The notes: generated by a model not told the origin, from the letters alone. A DNA stretch of 64,000 nt from Trichomonas vaginalis G3 (GCF_026262505.1 NC_067207.1:16398082-16462081); one strand, 5' to 3'; positions 50,304-61,021 are shown, numbered from the stretch's first letter. Program-made: numbers and translations.

Positions 50304-51434
50304 GGGTCGAGTCTACTAAGTCACTTCACTTCTTCTTCAAAGCAATCATAACTCTGATTCTTAATATTGCATACTATCGCTGTCCTGTATAAAGGTATTC
50401 TGAGTATATCTGACTCTGTGAAAGGTCATTCAAAGACGAAAATATTCATATATAATTAGTACAATTTAACAATTCACGCCCGTAAAAGTAGTGAGTCGAG
50501 GCGACCATTAATATATGAATAGCTTTGAGATATAATGTCGACTTTTTGATTGATTCTTCATCGAAATTTATATTCAAAATACTTTTATAAACTGCTTGCC
50601 CTAAGGTGGATAATAGTCAAATTTTTTTTACATTTTTAGTGAGCGGAACAGAGACACAACACGCTTTGAAATCACAAGATACATGGCTTTAATGATTAGA
50701 GATGCAATAATATTGCATCTCTTTATGCTCAAACAGATCCTATTCTGAATTACCCGAAAATATTGCAACCGTTATGCATTGCTACCAAATTTCTCTACTG
50801 TCCACTTAACATACTCATGCTAGGAACTCCATATTCTTCAACTATTAACTCTAAAAACTTATAAACGTTCATCCAAATCAAGCAGCATTTCTCCTCGAAC
50901 AGACATTGCAGAAACTTACGAATAAGTAATTGTTAGTCATATCAAATGATGCTCCTTTTCAGCTACTTGTTTCTCTTATAATTGTTCTCATTAGTAAATC
51001 ATAACTTTAACTTTTGGAGTTTTCTCCAAAAATAGATACTACCCATATATCCGAGCTATCAGGATGCTAGTTTTCTTATATCTCGGATAGCGTGAAAAAT
51101 TTAATTATAATATCTCATAATTTCCATTTAATGAGTTATATCAAAAATCCACTCCGTCATTTCGATTTTTTAGGTCTTTCTGGACCTTGCTGCATTATTT
51201 ATTTTTATCTATTTTGTTTTGTTGTTTCTAAATAAATTATTTAAGTTGGACGAAAGGTGGACAATAGTATTGAATATTAAAAGGCGGTTATTTTTGAGAG
51301 GACTCATTGAATTCCTCTCAATATTGTCCACCTTAGGGCATGCAGTTTATATGATAGTAATAGTATATTCTATTAAGAATCAATATGATTATTCACTCTA
51401 TGCATGAAGTGAAGTGACTTATTAGAGTCGACCA
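50304..51434. mobile_element. Kolobok-like MITE K3
   Basis: TTAA lies at 50300-50303 and 51435-51438. The ends read GGGTCGAGTCTACTAAGTCA and, inverted, TGGTCGACTCTAATAAGTCA, both followed by CTTCACTTC. These resemble the K2 ends, so K2-type transposase may have moved it. An inner inverted pair, TGCCCTAAGGTGGA, lies at about 50598 and 51335. A second right-end-like sequence with TTAA at 50508-50511 suggests a smaller copy or a nested one. No convincing gene is seen inside. Confidence 0.65.
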
Positions 51435-51601
51435 TTAAATTATATGTCGTCGACATTATAAGATAGCAGGTTAATTATGTTAACTCAATAAGTTAAAGAA
51501 ATGTTATGTTGGTGTAAACATTCTTTGAATAAATCGTCTGAAATTTGTATTTGAGACTGAATAAATCTAATTTTTAATTTCACAATAGTATATAGGTAGA
51601 T

Positions 51602-52540
51602 TTACAATGAAAATAATGCATGTGAAATTAAAAATAAATATGAAATTCTTTTAATACGTACTTTCGTTTTTTGTTTCATAGGAAGTTGTCCTGACGATAA
51701 ACAAGCTTTGAAATTAATCTCAAATAAGGATGTAATCATTTCAGACATTTCTATTGTGATTCCTTTTTGATCAGTCGATGTTAAGTCAGATATTGTTCGA
51801 TAGATAAACATGGATGCTTCAGTTCCTGTGGCGAAATATGCTCCCAAATTATTGTTGCAATTTTCCTTGAGAATACATTCTTCAATATCAAGTCTTCCAC
51901 AAATTAGACCAACAATTGCAAAATCTTCCTTCATTTGAGTATTGTTTATAATATTACATCATCGTATTTTACCTAATTCAATAAATTCTTGGAAATAAAT
52001 TGCACTATAGTCTTCTGAATTACATGATTCAATGCAACAGCACATGACATTAGAAGAGTATTGAATCATGAGGCAATGAATGGCTGAGCCAACATTTGAC
52101 TCGCATTTAGAGATGTTTACTAATGAAATATTTGTTGTTCCAAAATATTGATGCAATTCTCCATAATTAATACAGCTAGAATTTGAAATAGATCCTTCAA
52201 TCACGGTACTATTTCCATTGTATTCGTAAATAAAATTATTTCCTATGTTATTCAATGAAGAAAAATGATGATGGACGATTTTTGAGCGACCTGATATACG
52301 AACGGTACCAGGCCCATTGGAAAAAGAGTTTTCTTCAGACAAAAAACAAAGATTATCTTTATTTTTGATGAAAATTGCAAAATTGGATAAATCATAAAAA
52401 TTTGATTTATAAACAAAAACATTTGTGTCTGCAGAAATGTTAGGATTTGTATCGGTAACTGGTTCTGGACAAGGAACACTAAAATATCTTTCCCATTTTT
52501 CTCGAGCAGTTGCTTCCAGATTGTTTTTTTGTTAATCTTC
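51602..52540 (-). pseudogene. Beta-helix family gene, frame-broken copy
   Basis: A diverged paralog: YFSVPCPEPVTDTNPNIS-like start near 52490, EENSFSNGPGTVRISGRSKI, EGSISNSSCINYGELHQYFG and C-terminal DIEECILKENCNNNLGAYFA. The frame is interrupted near 51935-51958 relative to the other members, and no ATG in frame is seen at the start. The C-terminus is hydrophobic (ISYLFLISHALFSL). It is a pseudogene or a gene needing an unseen start. Confidence 0.65.
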
Positions 52541-52559
52541 TCTTATATAATGTTAGAAT

Positions 52560-53279
52560 TTGCATTTACATTAATTTGATATCATTACAAGCCACTACGA
52601 GTTGATAAAATCGATTCCTTCATTAGAAGGAATAAACTTGCTATACAAAAAGTGTCCATAAACATTTATTTTGAATAAGGACAATACAGTTTTGTTACTT
52701 TTTAGAATTTTATATTTAATCAAAAATATATACATTAGATATCTAAATTTGCAAACTATTGAAAGATTCAGAATCTAAATTTGGGAGGATTGGTATTTTT
52801 GATTTCGAAATGAATTACAAAAGATAAAGGATTCGAATCTACATGATATTTATCAAATCAACGGATACTTGGATGCATAAATATTGAAATATTGCATCTA
52901 GTATGCAATATTATCAGAAATTTTTGAATTATAGTGAACAGTGAGTACTTATATTCGAAGCTGTAACGTATAGAGATTATTAAACAAATTCTCAATTGCT
53001 CATTGAAAATGTAATTTAAAGACTTCACTATTCTTCTATAAGCCATCATTTTTGATCATAAAAAAGAAAATATAGTTTATCTCACATCTAGTTTAAAGAA
53101 TAGCATTGCATAATAAAATAGATTCCTTATAGCAAACATAGGTATACTTCCATTCTGAATAATTACTGCAATATTGAGAGTTGTAATAATATCTGAGCAA
53201 GTATTTGCAGTAATATAAATATTGATTCATGAGAGGTTAGAGAAATGAAAAACATATCTTAAAATTAATCCCATGAAAG
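52560..53279. other. Intergenic spacer
   Basis: AT-rich. The short frame at 52858-53049 has no recognisable content. Nothing else is seen. Confidence 0.5.
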
Positions 53280-53381
53280 GAAGTAGCAATAAAAAGCAAT
53301 TGTATATCAAAGTTATTTCTACTTTCAGGAGAAATTTTGTAAATTATTAGTTGTATCTTAATTATGTCTAAAGTTTTATAT

Positions 53382-54397
53382 TTATCTTTTAGAAAACAAT
53401 ACTGTACAAATTAAATACGAAAATGAAAATGCATAATATATGATGTTTGTATTATGTAAATTATTTCCTAACTGTGGAACGCATTTTAAAGATAAATTAA
53501 GTGAAAAATTATTTTCAAAAGAGTTAGTATCCATGGAGGACATATATATTGTGCTCCCAGATTGATGAGTTGTTCTTAAGTCTGATATTGTTCTGAATAT
53601 ATAAATGGATGCTTCACTATTAGTACAGAAATACGCTCCTTTGCCGTTTTGACAATTTTTATCAAATATACAATCTTCAATATCAAGTCTATGTGAAGAA
53701 CCACTATATAGACAAATAATTCCGTAATTAGTGTTAGTTTGAGAATTGTTTATAATATTAGATCTAATCAATTTGGCACTAAATGAACTGAAATAAACTG
53801 AACTATATTCTGTTGAATGACATGAATCAATGAAACAAAATTGAGTTTGAGTGGATTCTATGAGTATTCGAAAATAAAGAGCTGATCCTCTATTTGCTTG
53901 GCATCTAGAAAAGTTTACTGATTCAGTATTTATACTGCCAGAATTTTGAGACAATGTACCAACAGTATTGGTATTGCTGTTGGAAATAGATCCTTCAGTT
54001 ACTTTACTATTTCCAGATTGGCAGTAAATGAAATAATTTTCTGAGTTATTAAAAGTGCAAAAATGGTGATGAACAAATTGTGAGTTCCCAGTAATAAGTA
54101 TGGTGCCTTTACCATTAGAAAATTCATTTTCTTCTGATAATATGTAAAGATTATCTTTATTACTAAAGCAAATCGCATAATATGACAAATCTTTAAAAAC
54201 TGACTGATAAATGAATGCATTTCCTGAACTAGGAATGGTTGGATTGGTTTCACTAATAGGTTCTGGGCGTGGAAGACTGAAATATCTCTCCCAAATTTCA
54301 TCGTAAAAGGTTTCCAAATGAAACGTTTCGTGATTTTATCTATAAGAATCATAGTAATTGATTTCAATTCAGTCTGACTTGATTTACTGAAATCCAT
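53382..54397 (-). CDS. Beta-helix family protein with hydrophobic C-terminus
   Basis: The best preserved family member. The main frame covers 53382-54317 (about 311 residues) and has no ATG at its head. The nearest ATG after the Inr is at 54397 and opens a 132-residue frame that overlaps it in another register. So either one base has been lost or gained early in the gene, or the start is non-standard. Content: a lead FYDEIWERYFSLPRPEPISE, then repeats with N/S-rich turns and spaced cysteines (ICFSNKDNLYILSEENEFSN, FCFIDSCHSTEYSSVYFSSF, LDIEDCIFDKNCQNGKGAYF), as in right-handed beta-helices. A hydrophobic tail (IIYYAFSFSYLICTVLF) ends in KR. A surface role is plausible but unproven. It was duplicated together with its flanks (49.2-49.9 kb and 24.3-25.1 kb). 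Confidence 0.55.
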
Positions 54398-54440
54398 GGC
54401 CGATGTATCTTATACCTTGAGGACAAGGAAATTTAATAAA

Positions 54441-54446
54441 AAGTGA
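54441..54446 (-). promoter_or_regulatory. Inr of the beta-helix family gene
   Basis: TCACTT on the minus strand, 44 bases before the ATG at 54397. Conserved in the split copy. Confidence 0.5.
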
Positions 54447-54449
54447 CAA

Positions 54450-55026
54450 AAATTTGGAAAATGTCAATTTGATTGTTCGAGAAAACTTTTTAAAAGGATA
54501 TTGATACATAAAAGTCATTCTTTCAATACATAAAGTAAATAACCATATACCTAAAACGTGCAATTATAAATACTACTTTCGAATCAAGTATAATTTTGTT
54601 TTCTTGAACATAATATGTTAAATCAAGAGTTAGATCACATAAACCGGAATAATGATAATGAAATTATCATATATTCCAAGTAATACATTAAATATATTAA
54701 AAGGGAACTTATTTATCTTGATACACTGAGTACTATTGATCTTAATTGGTATCTATCAATCATGCTTGGGCTTAAAAAATCCATTTAAATGATGATTCAA
54801 TGTTGAAAGAGTTAAATTTATGCGTTATATAAAGATAACAGTGGCAAATATATATATACATAATTTAAGTGTTACAAGAAAATATATTGAAAATTGCAAA
54901 ATCTTTCAAATTAGTGATTTTAGATAAAATTATTTTTGATATTATATATATCAATGAAGTTACAATTAATAAAAAGGAGTATTTAGAAAAATTTAAAAAT
55001 TTCATATACAAATTAAATAATTTTAC
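54450..55026. other. Intergenic spacer
   Basis: AT-rich. The first 240 bases are the duplicated upstream flank. No gene is seen. Confidence 0.5.
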
Positions 55027-56160
55027 TTAAAGTTTGAGGATATCATCATGAAGTTGCTTTGCGAAAGCCTTGAAACCGAATCTCTCAGCGTTCTCTCTGA
55101 GTTCCTTATCGTGGCTCTTCATCGAAGCGGCTTCAACCATTGCATCAGCGAAAGCATCGACTGTTGGCTCGCAGATGAAGCAGCCTTCGACGTTGCATGT
55201 CTCGAGTGGACCACCAGTGTTGCAAGCGATGACTGGGCATCCGGCGTTTTCGGCTTCAATGGGGACAATTCCGAAATGTTCGTTTTGTGGAGTGTAGATC
55301 ATAGCTGTAGCAGAGGCAATAAGATCCCATTTCTGCTGATCACTGATAGAGCGTTGTAATTCGACTTGTTTCTCGGTAAGTTCGAGTTTTTCGGCTAATT
55401 CTCGGAGTTCTTTGTAATGTTCAACATTTTCTGTAACTCTGTCATCATAACCACCGGCAATGACAAGCTTAGCATCTGGGATCTTAGTGATGGCCTTTGC
55501 GAGAGCTTTGATTGCAAGGTTATGATCTTTCTTTCTTTCGTAGCGATTTAATGAGACAAAGAGTGGAGTTGGTGATTGCTTACGCTCTACTTGACGTGAT
55601 GTATCAACGCATGGGTAAAGAACGCGAACTGGGATGTCACCAAATTCTTGTTTTGTAACTCCTGCTGTAAAGTTTGAGTTAACGTAGATCAAATGCGAAG
55701 CTTTGATTCCCCACTTCTCGATCAAGTCGAATGGAAGACGATAGATCTTTCTAATGAGAGATTTGTGAGATGCAAGACGAAGATCTGGGAAATGGCAGTA
55801 GAAGATGATCTTTGCACGTGGGCAAAGTAAACGAAGGATTGGAACCCAAGCAGAAATTTGGTCAACAATGAAAATCTCTGCTTTGCTTGTTAGTGCAGCA
55901 TAAATTGTCAGCCAAAGGAAGCTGAAAAGAGAGAAAATGATGTGGCCAAAGCCAAAGATACTACGTGGAACCCAAGCAGCTGCAACTTTGATGGTCAAAT
56001 CCTTTGTATCTGGGAAACAATGATTAGTGTCGTAATGTGTTGTATAAACTGTTGTATCCTTGTGGTCAATCATGACAGCATGTGCGACATCAATGATAAG
56101 TCTCTCAGCACCTCCAATACCAAGGTCTGGATGCAATACTGCGATCTTTTTCGAAGTCAT
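55027..56160 (-). CDS. ALG2: ALG2 alpha-1,3/1,6-mannosyltransferase
   Basis: An intact 377-residue GT4-family glycosyltransferase. The N-terminus has the UDP/GDP-sugar fold entry IAVLHPDLGIGGAERLIIDV with the GGAER loop (16-20). A hydrophobic stretch at about 70-90 (IIFSLFSFLWLTIYAAL) is the membrane-associating segment typical of ALG2. The donor site signature EHFGIVPIEAENAGCP (294-309) carries the E-x7-E pair. ALG2 adds the second and third mannoses to Man1GlcNAc2-PP-dolichol on the cytosolic face of the ER. Trichomonads keep this part of the pathway, making a Man5 lipid-linked glycan (established). Length is slightly below animal ALG2 (about 415). The start at 56160 lies 74 bases from the divergent thioredoxin-like gene, so the two share a short bidirectional promoter region. 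Its codon use is more GC-rich than that of the surrounding transposons. Confidence 0.93.
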   Translation of the reverse strand: MTSKKIAVLHPDLGIGGAERLIIDVAHAVMIDHKDTTVYTTHYDTNHCFPDTKDLTIKVAAAWVPRSIFGFGHIIFSLFSFLWLTIYAALTSKAEIFIVDQISAWVPILRLLCPRAKIIFYCHFPDLRLASHKSLIRKIYRLPFDLIEKWGIKASHLIYVNSNFTAGVTKQEFGDIPVRVLYPCVDTSRQVERKQSPTPLFVSLNRYERKKDHNLAIKALAKAITKIPDAKLVIAGGYDDRVTENVEHYKELRELAEKLELTEKQVELQRSISDQQKWDLIASATAMIYTPQNEHFGIVPIEAENAGCPVIACNTGGPLETCNVEGCFICEPTVDAFADAMVEAASMKSHDKELRENAERFGFKAFAKQLHDDILKL

Positions 56161-56234
56161 TAAATTAAATCAATACACAGTCGAAATTAAATAAAATCGA
56201 AATTTGTTCATGACGATAAGTAAAGTTATTCCGT
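56161..56234. promoter_or_regulatory. Divergent promoter region, ALG2 / thioredoxin-like
   Basis: 74 bases between the two start codons. It must contain both transcription starts. No perfect TCAYTW is found, so the core elements are uncertain. Confidence 0.4.
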
Positions 56235-56699
56235 ATGTTTTTACTCTTTTCACTTTGGTTAACATTTGCGGATTGCCGCAGAAAGAAGAAGCCAGAGTCA
56301 ACATCTGTTGATGATGAACCAAATAAATATCAACCAGAATTCGGAAAAGTTTGGCATCCAAATCCAAAAAGATTTTGGCACTACATTGGAAGAGAGCGTC
56401 ACGCATTAGTTGCTTTTGTCCAGAAAGATGATCCAGGACGTCAATTAGCCGCTGTTTTTGAACAAATCCAAGAAATGATCGATCCATCAAAATTAAATCT
56501 CGTTGTCGGTGAAACATTCCAGATTGGTCAAATCATCGAAGATCAGGGCATTACAGAGTTCCCAACAATCGTATTCTTCCGTTCATATATGAAGAAATGG
56601 TCTACAAAATACGAAGGCATACCATCTGCCAAAGCCATTACTAAATGGGCTAACGAGCAGATTCGCGAACTTGATGAATGGGAGAATTCAGAGGATTAA
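56235..56699 (+). CDS. Secretory thioredoxin-fold protein without CxxC
   Basis: 154 residues. The N-terminus MFLLFSLWLTFADC is a short signal peptide, followed by a basic charged linker. The body has a thioredoxin fold: LVAFVQKDDPGRQLAAVFEQ (beta strand then helix in the place where CxxC is normal) and the cis-proline loop EFPTIVFF with P110. The redox CxxC is replaced, so it is probably not an oxidoreductase. Similar non-catalytic domains act as chaperones or substrate-binding modules in the ER (PDI-like). No KDEL-type retention signal is seen; the tail is acidic (EWENSED). It is divergent from ALG2, which also acts at the ER. Confidence 0.7.
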   Translation: MFLLFSLWLTFADCRRKKKPESTSVDDEPNKYQPEFGKVWHPNPKRFWHYIGRERHALVAFVQKDDPGRQLAAVFEQIQEMIDPSKLNLVVGETFQIGQIIEDQGITEFPTIVFFRSYMKKWSTKYEGIPSAKAITKWANEQIRELDEWENSED

Positions 56700-57298
56700 T
56701 CATAGAAACAAAATAATATTTTTTTTTTAGTAAAAGTCATTGATAGGAGTATGAAAATGTTAAAGCTAATCAATCATTACACAGTTTTACTCATTGTAAA
56801 TATAAGATTTTTCAAGAGAAAATTTCGATAAAATTCAAATTAAATAAAGTGTGAGTGGAATATTTAAAACATACTTTGAACAAAAATCAATAGAATACCA
56901 TATTACTTTGTCATATTTTTTGAAAAGAAATCAGAAATCTGTAATAAATTCAGATGATTGAGCGAGGAAATCTTGTTTCTATGACTAAATTTCTTGAACT
57001 GCTCATTTCACACCTTGTGTATTTAGTGGAAAAGAGCAATTTCCAAAAAAAATTTTAATTTAAGGAAAAACCAGGGAATATTAGATTAATATGGAGAAAA
57101 TTAGAGATATGTCAATCTTTATTGATGAAATATATCTCATAATTATGATATCACGATTTATATCAAAAATAACATGTTGAAAAGTGATGATTAGTATGTA
57201 GTTAACAATAAAATAGGTTTTTATAGTGTTTATAATCAGATGCAGAAAAATTTCAAAAATTATTTAAATAAATATAAAAAAAGACATTTAAATTCAAA
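56700..57298. other. Intergenic spacer
   Basis: AT-rich 3' region between two convergent host genes. No gene is seen. Confidence 0.6.
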
Positions 57299-58726
57299 TT
57301 AATTGAGATCAGTGAACAGAATAACACACATACGCTCGAAATAATCCGAACCAGGCACTTGATTCCAGTTCCTCTTCTTAGTTGCGTGAGATGTGATGGA
57401 AATCTCTACATCTCTAGACTTTGGAAGTGGTTTAAACTTGATTTTACGGCCACCAAATGCTGCTGTTCCATACTGGTTCTTATTCTTGAAAACGTATCCG
57501 AAACTTCTCGTAATTTTCTCAGCCATCGACAGGAATAGCGCTGTAAATGTAATATCACACCATTTCTCTAACGATGGTGTTAATCCACGTCCATCTGTTG
57601 AATAAGGAATACATCTCATTTCATTTGGAGTTTCTGTCAACGATACTCGCCATTTATCAATGAAAGCAATGTATGGAATGGCCAGATGAGGTGAAGAGAT
57701 CTGAAAAGCCGAACAACATGGCTGTTCTTTGACAATTAATTGGCAAAAGTCGGAATAAAGGAATCTGTCCATAAAAGTGGTTCTAAGAGAGTTCAATGTA
57801 TTAAGATAATATAAAAGCTGCCTCATATATGTCGCTGGCTGCGATTTTGGATCAATAATATAATGAATAAGTTTTGGAATCCAAACAGGGATATCTCCGA
57901 CCTCTTTTAATGCGCCGAGCTCGAATACCCATGTTTCTTTCGTACCAATATCGAAGTATACTGATCTGGAATCTTTATCTGCTGAATAATGAATTGCGGA
58001 CTTAATTTGATCGTCTTTAATACGTTCAAATAACTGGTGGCACATGAGATCAAAGAAGCAACGTATAAATGAAGAATTCGACTCTAACATGAAAGATTTT
58101 CCGTTGAATGAAAAATGAGTGTTTACAGACAAGGCCCATTCAATGCAAGAATCAGATCCGTCTGTATTCTCTTTTTCATTAAGGAAAATGTAGTTATTTG
58201 TGGAATATGCTGTATCAATCGCGATTTTTGTTGTTTTATCTGGTGTTGAGACGAGTTTTAATGGGAAGCGTTGAGAGACTTGATCTACCTCTCTGAAGTA
58301 CTGTCTAGTGCTCTCTACCTCTTTTTGTAGAGATGCTGCAGAATTGAAAAGAAACTGACTGCTTTCTTCTAACTGTATTTTCTTCTGCCTCAAAGCTTGG
58401 AATGCTACAAAATCTTCATCTGGGTTCTCAGACTCGAGAGGAACTTTGCCAGATGCAAAATTCTTCTTTGAAATATTTGATTGAAAATTGTTTTTGAGAA
58501 CAGCGATATCGTTTAATGCACTCTTGAGATTTACGAAGGCCTCTGAGATATCATCAAGCGCAGCTTGGTCTTTGGGTTGATTATCTGTACCAGTATTTGG
58601 ATTGTAATTCCACATTGACATAAAAACATCTTTATCACCAATATCATCATCAAGAAATACGCCGAAATCATCAAAAGAATCTGATGAATCCGTATCATTG
58701 ATGATTTGGATTGATATATGATGCAT
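57299..58726 (-). CDS. Probable Mediator complex subunit 17
   Basis: An intact 475-residue frame. An acidic head (1-40) is followed by helical segments. Residues 127-157 (SAASLQKEVESTRQYFREVD, then QRFPLKLV) resemble the most conserved Med17 block, where a helix ending in an E-x2-Y/F-W-like pattern precedes an Arg/Trp-rich turn. The remainder is mixed alpha/beta with a conserved-looking ISSPHLAIPYIAFIDKWRVS near 335, comparable to the C-terminal fold of Med17. Med17 is the head-module scaffold of Mediator, linking activators to RNA polymerase II in the nucleus. The family call is from memory of the pattern, not a search, so another coiled-coil nuclear protein is possible. A textbook Inr lies just upstream. 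Well-preserved coding sequence, clearly a host gene. Confidence 0.5.
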   Translation of the reverse strand: MHHISIQIINDTDSSDSFDDFGVFLDDDIGDKDVFMSMWNYNPNTGTDNQPKDQAALDDISEAFVNLKSALNDIAVLKNNFQSNISKKNFASGKVPLESENPDEDFVAFQALRQKKIQLEESSQFLFNSAASLQKEVESTRQYFREVDQVSQRFPLKLVSTPDKTTKIAIDTAYSTNNYIFLNEKENTDGSDSCIEWALSVNTHFSFNGKSFMLESNSSFIRCFFDLMCHQLFERIKDDQIKSAIHYSADKDSRSVYFDIGTKETWVFELGALKEVGDIPVWIPKLIHYIIDPKSQPATYMRQLLYYLNTLNSLRTTFMDRFLYSDFCQLIVKEQPCCSAFQISSPHLAIPYIAFIDKWRVSLTETPNEMRCIPYSTDGRGLTPSLEKWCDITFTALFLSMAEKITRSFGYVFKNKNQYGTAAFGGRKIKFKPLPKSRDVEISITSHATKKRNWNQVPGSDYFERMCVILFTDLN

Positions 58727-58738
58727 TTATAGTTTAAA

Positions 58739-58744
58739 AAGTGA
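58739..58744 (-). promoter_or_regulatory. Inr of the Med17-like gene
   Basis: TCACTT on the minus strand, 12 bases before the ATG at 58726. It is the best match in position and sequence to the Trichomonas initiator in this window. Confidence 0.65.
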
Positions 58745-58769
58745 CAACCAATAAATCTAAACCATTTTT

Positions 58770-59820
58770 TATCCTCTAGATGTTCTCACCATTATATACA
58801 AAATCCTTTAAAATCAATTTTTATGGCATCATTTATCAGCTTATCTATAAAATCAATAATTTTTATCCTTCATATCCACATGATTTGCAGTTAAAATGTT
58901 TCAAAAACATTACAATTTTAAAATCAGCAGTGATGAAGAATAAATACATGAATTTTGAAATTAATATTTAAAATAACGTAGGCGATTTTGACATTCGAGG
59001 AAAACTTTGACGTTCGAGAATTCAATTTTTGAGACCCTTTGAATATTTGTATTCAGCCGATGGGATTTTGTTATGTTTACAATAATGTAAACATGATTTT
59101 GAATGGAGTGATTCATACCCATCGCATATAAGCTTTAAATATGATTCTGATATAGAATATCAAATTTTTAGAAAAATCTTCAGAAATTTTATTTTTAAAA
59201 AATTTTCGAATCATGGGTCGGGAAATTTCTTATACCAAAAATTTTGGCGAACGCTCCCAATGATGTAGTATAGTGGGATAATCACATATAGATCAAAATG
59301 CAATAAGTTTGGCATTTGCTCGGTTTGATTTTTGCTTTTTTTCAAAAATTTTAATAGAGATGATGAGAAATTGGATCTAAACATTACATACAAATGATAT
59401 ATTAAGGACGTGCAAATTTACCTAACCTATACTGACTAAAATCAACACATAAAAAATGCAAATGCATGATATTTCAATATATTAATTAAAATTTGAGTTT
59501 AGCTTTTTAAGATTTAGATGTTTTAGCAAAGAGATATAGATTGTAAGTGATATGTAATGACAAATCAGAACAATTTTGTAAATATTACAACTTAAAATAC
59601 AACAATCATAAGACAATTGCAAATTATTTGCTCATTTAGTGATACTTGTGCATTATTATTGCTTATCCGACATACTCAGTGAAAATTCATATCAGTTTAG
59701 TATATTTGAATATTTAAAGATTTGAATCAGAAGTAAATATAAAATTAATTGTATAGAATTTAAATTACTTTTGGACAACATAAGATGTATCGTTGTAGAT
59801 TATATAATATAATGATTATA
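58770..59820. other. Intergenic spacer
   Basis: AT-rich. The frames at 58780-58971 and 59211-59393 have no gene-like composition. Nothing is recognised. Confidence 0.5.
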
Positions 59821-59832
59821 TCTATAATGAGA

Positions 59833-60150
59833 CAATGTTCTGCAATCCGAATAAGATTGCCGAATTTTGACAGACAAGAGTGTTCTATGCACTCTTGTCG
59901 GTATGTATGTGTAATTCTGGGAGATATTGCCTATGCAATGTCTCCCAGAATGGCAAATTATCCCGCAATCAGAATAAGATTGCGGAACTTTGAGTGGAAA
60001 AGTGCAAGATTGCGCTGTTGCTACTCTTACGGTGTCATTCTGGGAGACTTTGTCACTGTCTTTCTCCCCGAATGGCAAATTGTCCCGCAATCAGAATAAG
60101 ATTGCGGAACTTTGACAGACAAGAGTGTTCTATGCACTCTTGTTTGTCCT
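59833..60150. repeat. Hairpin-chain locus, first block
   Basis: Consecutive hairpins: CCGCAATC...GATTGCGG (near 59962 and 60090), GACAAGAGTG...CACTCTTGTC (59874-59900) with a partial repeat near 60117-60146, and ATTCTGGGAGA...TCTCCCAGAAT (59914-59951) with a diverged repeat near 60036-60073. Arms are 8-17 bases, loops short. The layout is like the core of H1 and H2, but sequences differ. Confidence 0.8.
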
Positions 60151-60718
60151 ATTCTATAATCACTAGAGAAACCACTTTAGATCCAATCTTTAAAAATTAA
60201 TTTTCCCTAATTAATTTTTATTTTATATTTTTTTGTGCTTTCTATAACATGTGACGTGTAGTGAGCTCTTTTATAGACTCTACTGAGCTATCCCCACATA
60301 TAAACCTGTGACAAAAACATATATATACTCACTTCATTTTCTGATATCATGACATTTTACCACAAAAACTATATTTATACAACACACCTCATCAAGTCTC
60401 ATTTTACACCTATCTAAGCGTTCAAAACCTATTTTTCCCGCGTAATCTGATTCTTCGGGCTCCGCTGATTCGATTTCTGCTGTCAGATCGCGAAAATATG
60501 CATTATATAACAAGATAAACACGAATTACTCAACTTAATTTTTTGCAGCAAATTATTCAATCAAACATTTCCTGATATTTATTATCTTTTCCATTTGCCC
60601 TCACAGATAATACTGGGTAATGACTAGATATAATCTAAACTGTTGAATTCATAGATTTTTTAAAAAAATTGTATTTTTCAAAAATGATAATGTTTGAGCA
60701 TGTACTTCAAGAGAAATT
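60150..60718. other. Spacer between hairpin blocks
   Basis: AT-rich. No gene or further hairpins are recognised. Confidence 0.5.
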
Positions 60719-60862
60719 TGTCTCCCAGAATGACCCATACATACCGACAAGAATGCATAGAACACTCTTGTCTGTCAAAGTTCCGCAATCTTATTCTGAT
60801 TGCGGGACAATTTGCCATTCTGGGAGACATTGCATAGGCAATGTCTCCCAGAATGACCTATA
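60719..60862. repeat. Hairpin-chain locus, second block, inverted
   Basis: It repeats the same three hairpin types in the opposite order: a GTCTCCCAGAATGACC start, AAGAATG...CACTCTTGTC, CCGCAATCTTATTCTGATTG and ATTCTGGGAGACATTGCATA with its inverse. Together with 59833-60150 it forms a large imperfect inverted pair around a spacer of about 570 bases. Confidence 0.75.
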
Positions 60863-60954
60863 ACTATCAAACAATTAATTATTATCTTTACTCATAAAAT
60901 GCTATTATTTCTGATGGAACCAAAATTTTATTTTGGAAAAAAAAAATTCAACGT

Positions 60955-61021
60955 ACATTAGGTTCAAACCCAGAGCTTTAGATAACATTTAAAGGTAATT
61001 ACCCAACTTAGCCATATGGAG
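60955..61021 (-). other. tRNA-like relic
   Basis: On the minus strand TGGCTAAGTTGGG (61014-61002) fits the internal A box and GGTTTGAACC (60970-60961) the B box, at tRNA-like spacing. The T stem and acceptor stem do not pair properly, so it is a degenerate tRNA gene or a tRNA-derived repeat rather than a working tRNA. Confidence 0.3.

Noticed and set aside
50698-50722. Perfect palindrome AGAGATGCAATA with its inverse, considered as a terminator
   Set aside because: It is a single short palindrome in AT-rich non-coding DNA with no gene ending nearby, and rho-independent terminators are not used by eukaryotic polymerase II.
55048-55359. Plus-strand frames opposite ALG2 (55048-55359, 55942-56163)
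   Set aside because: They are shadows of the strongly conserved ALG2 frame.
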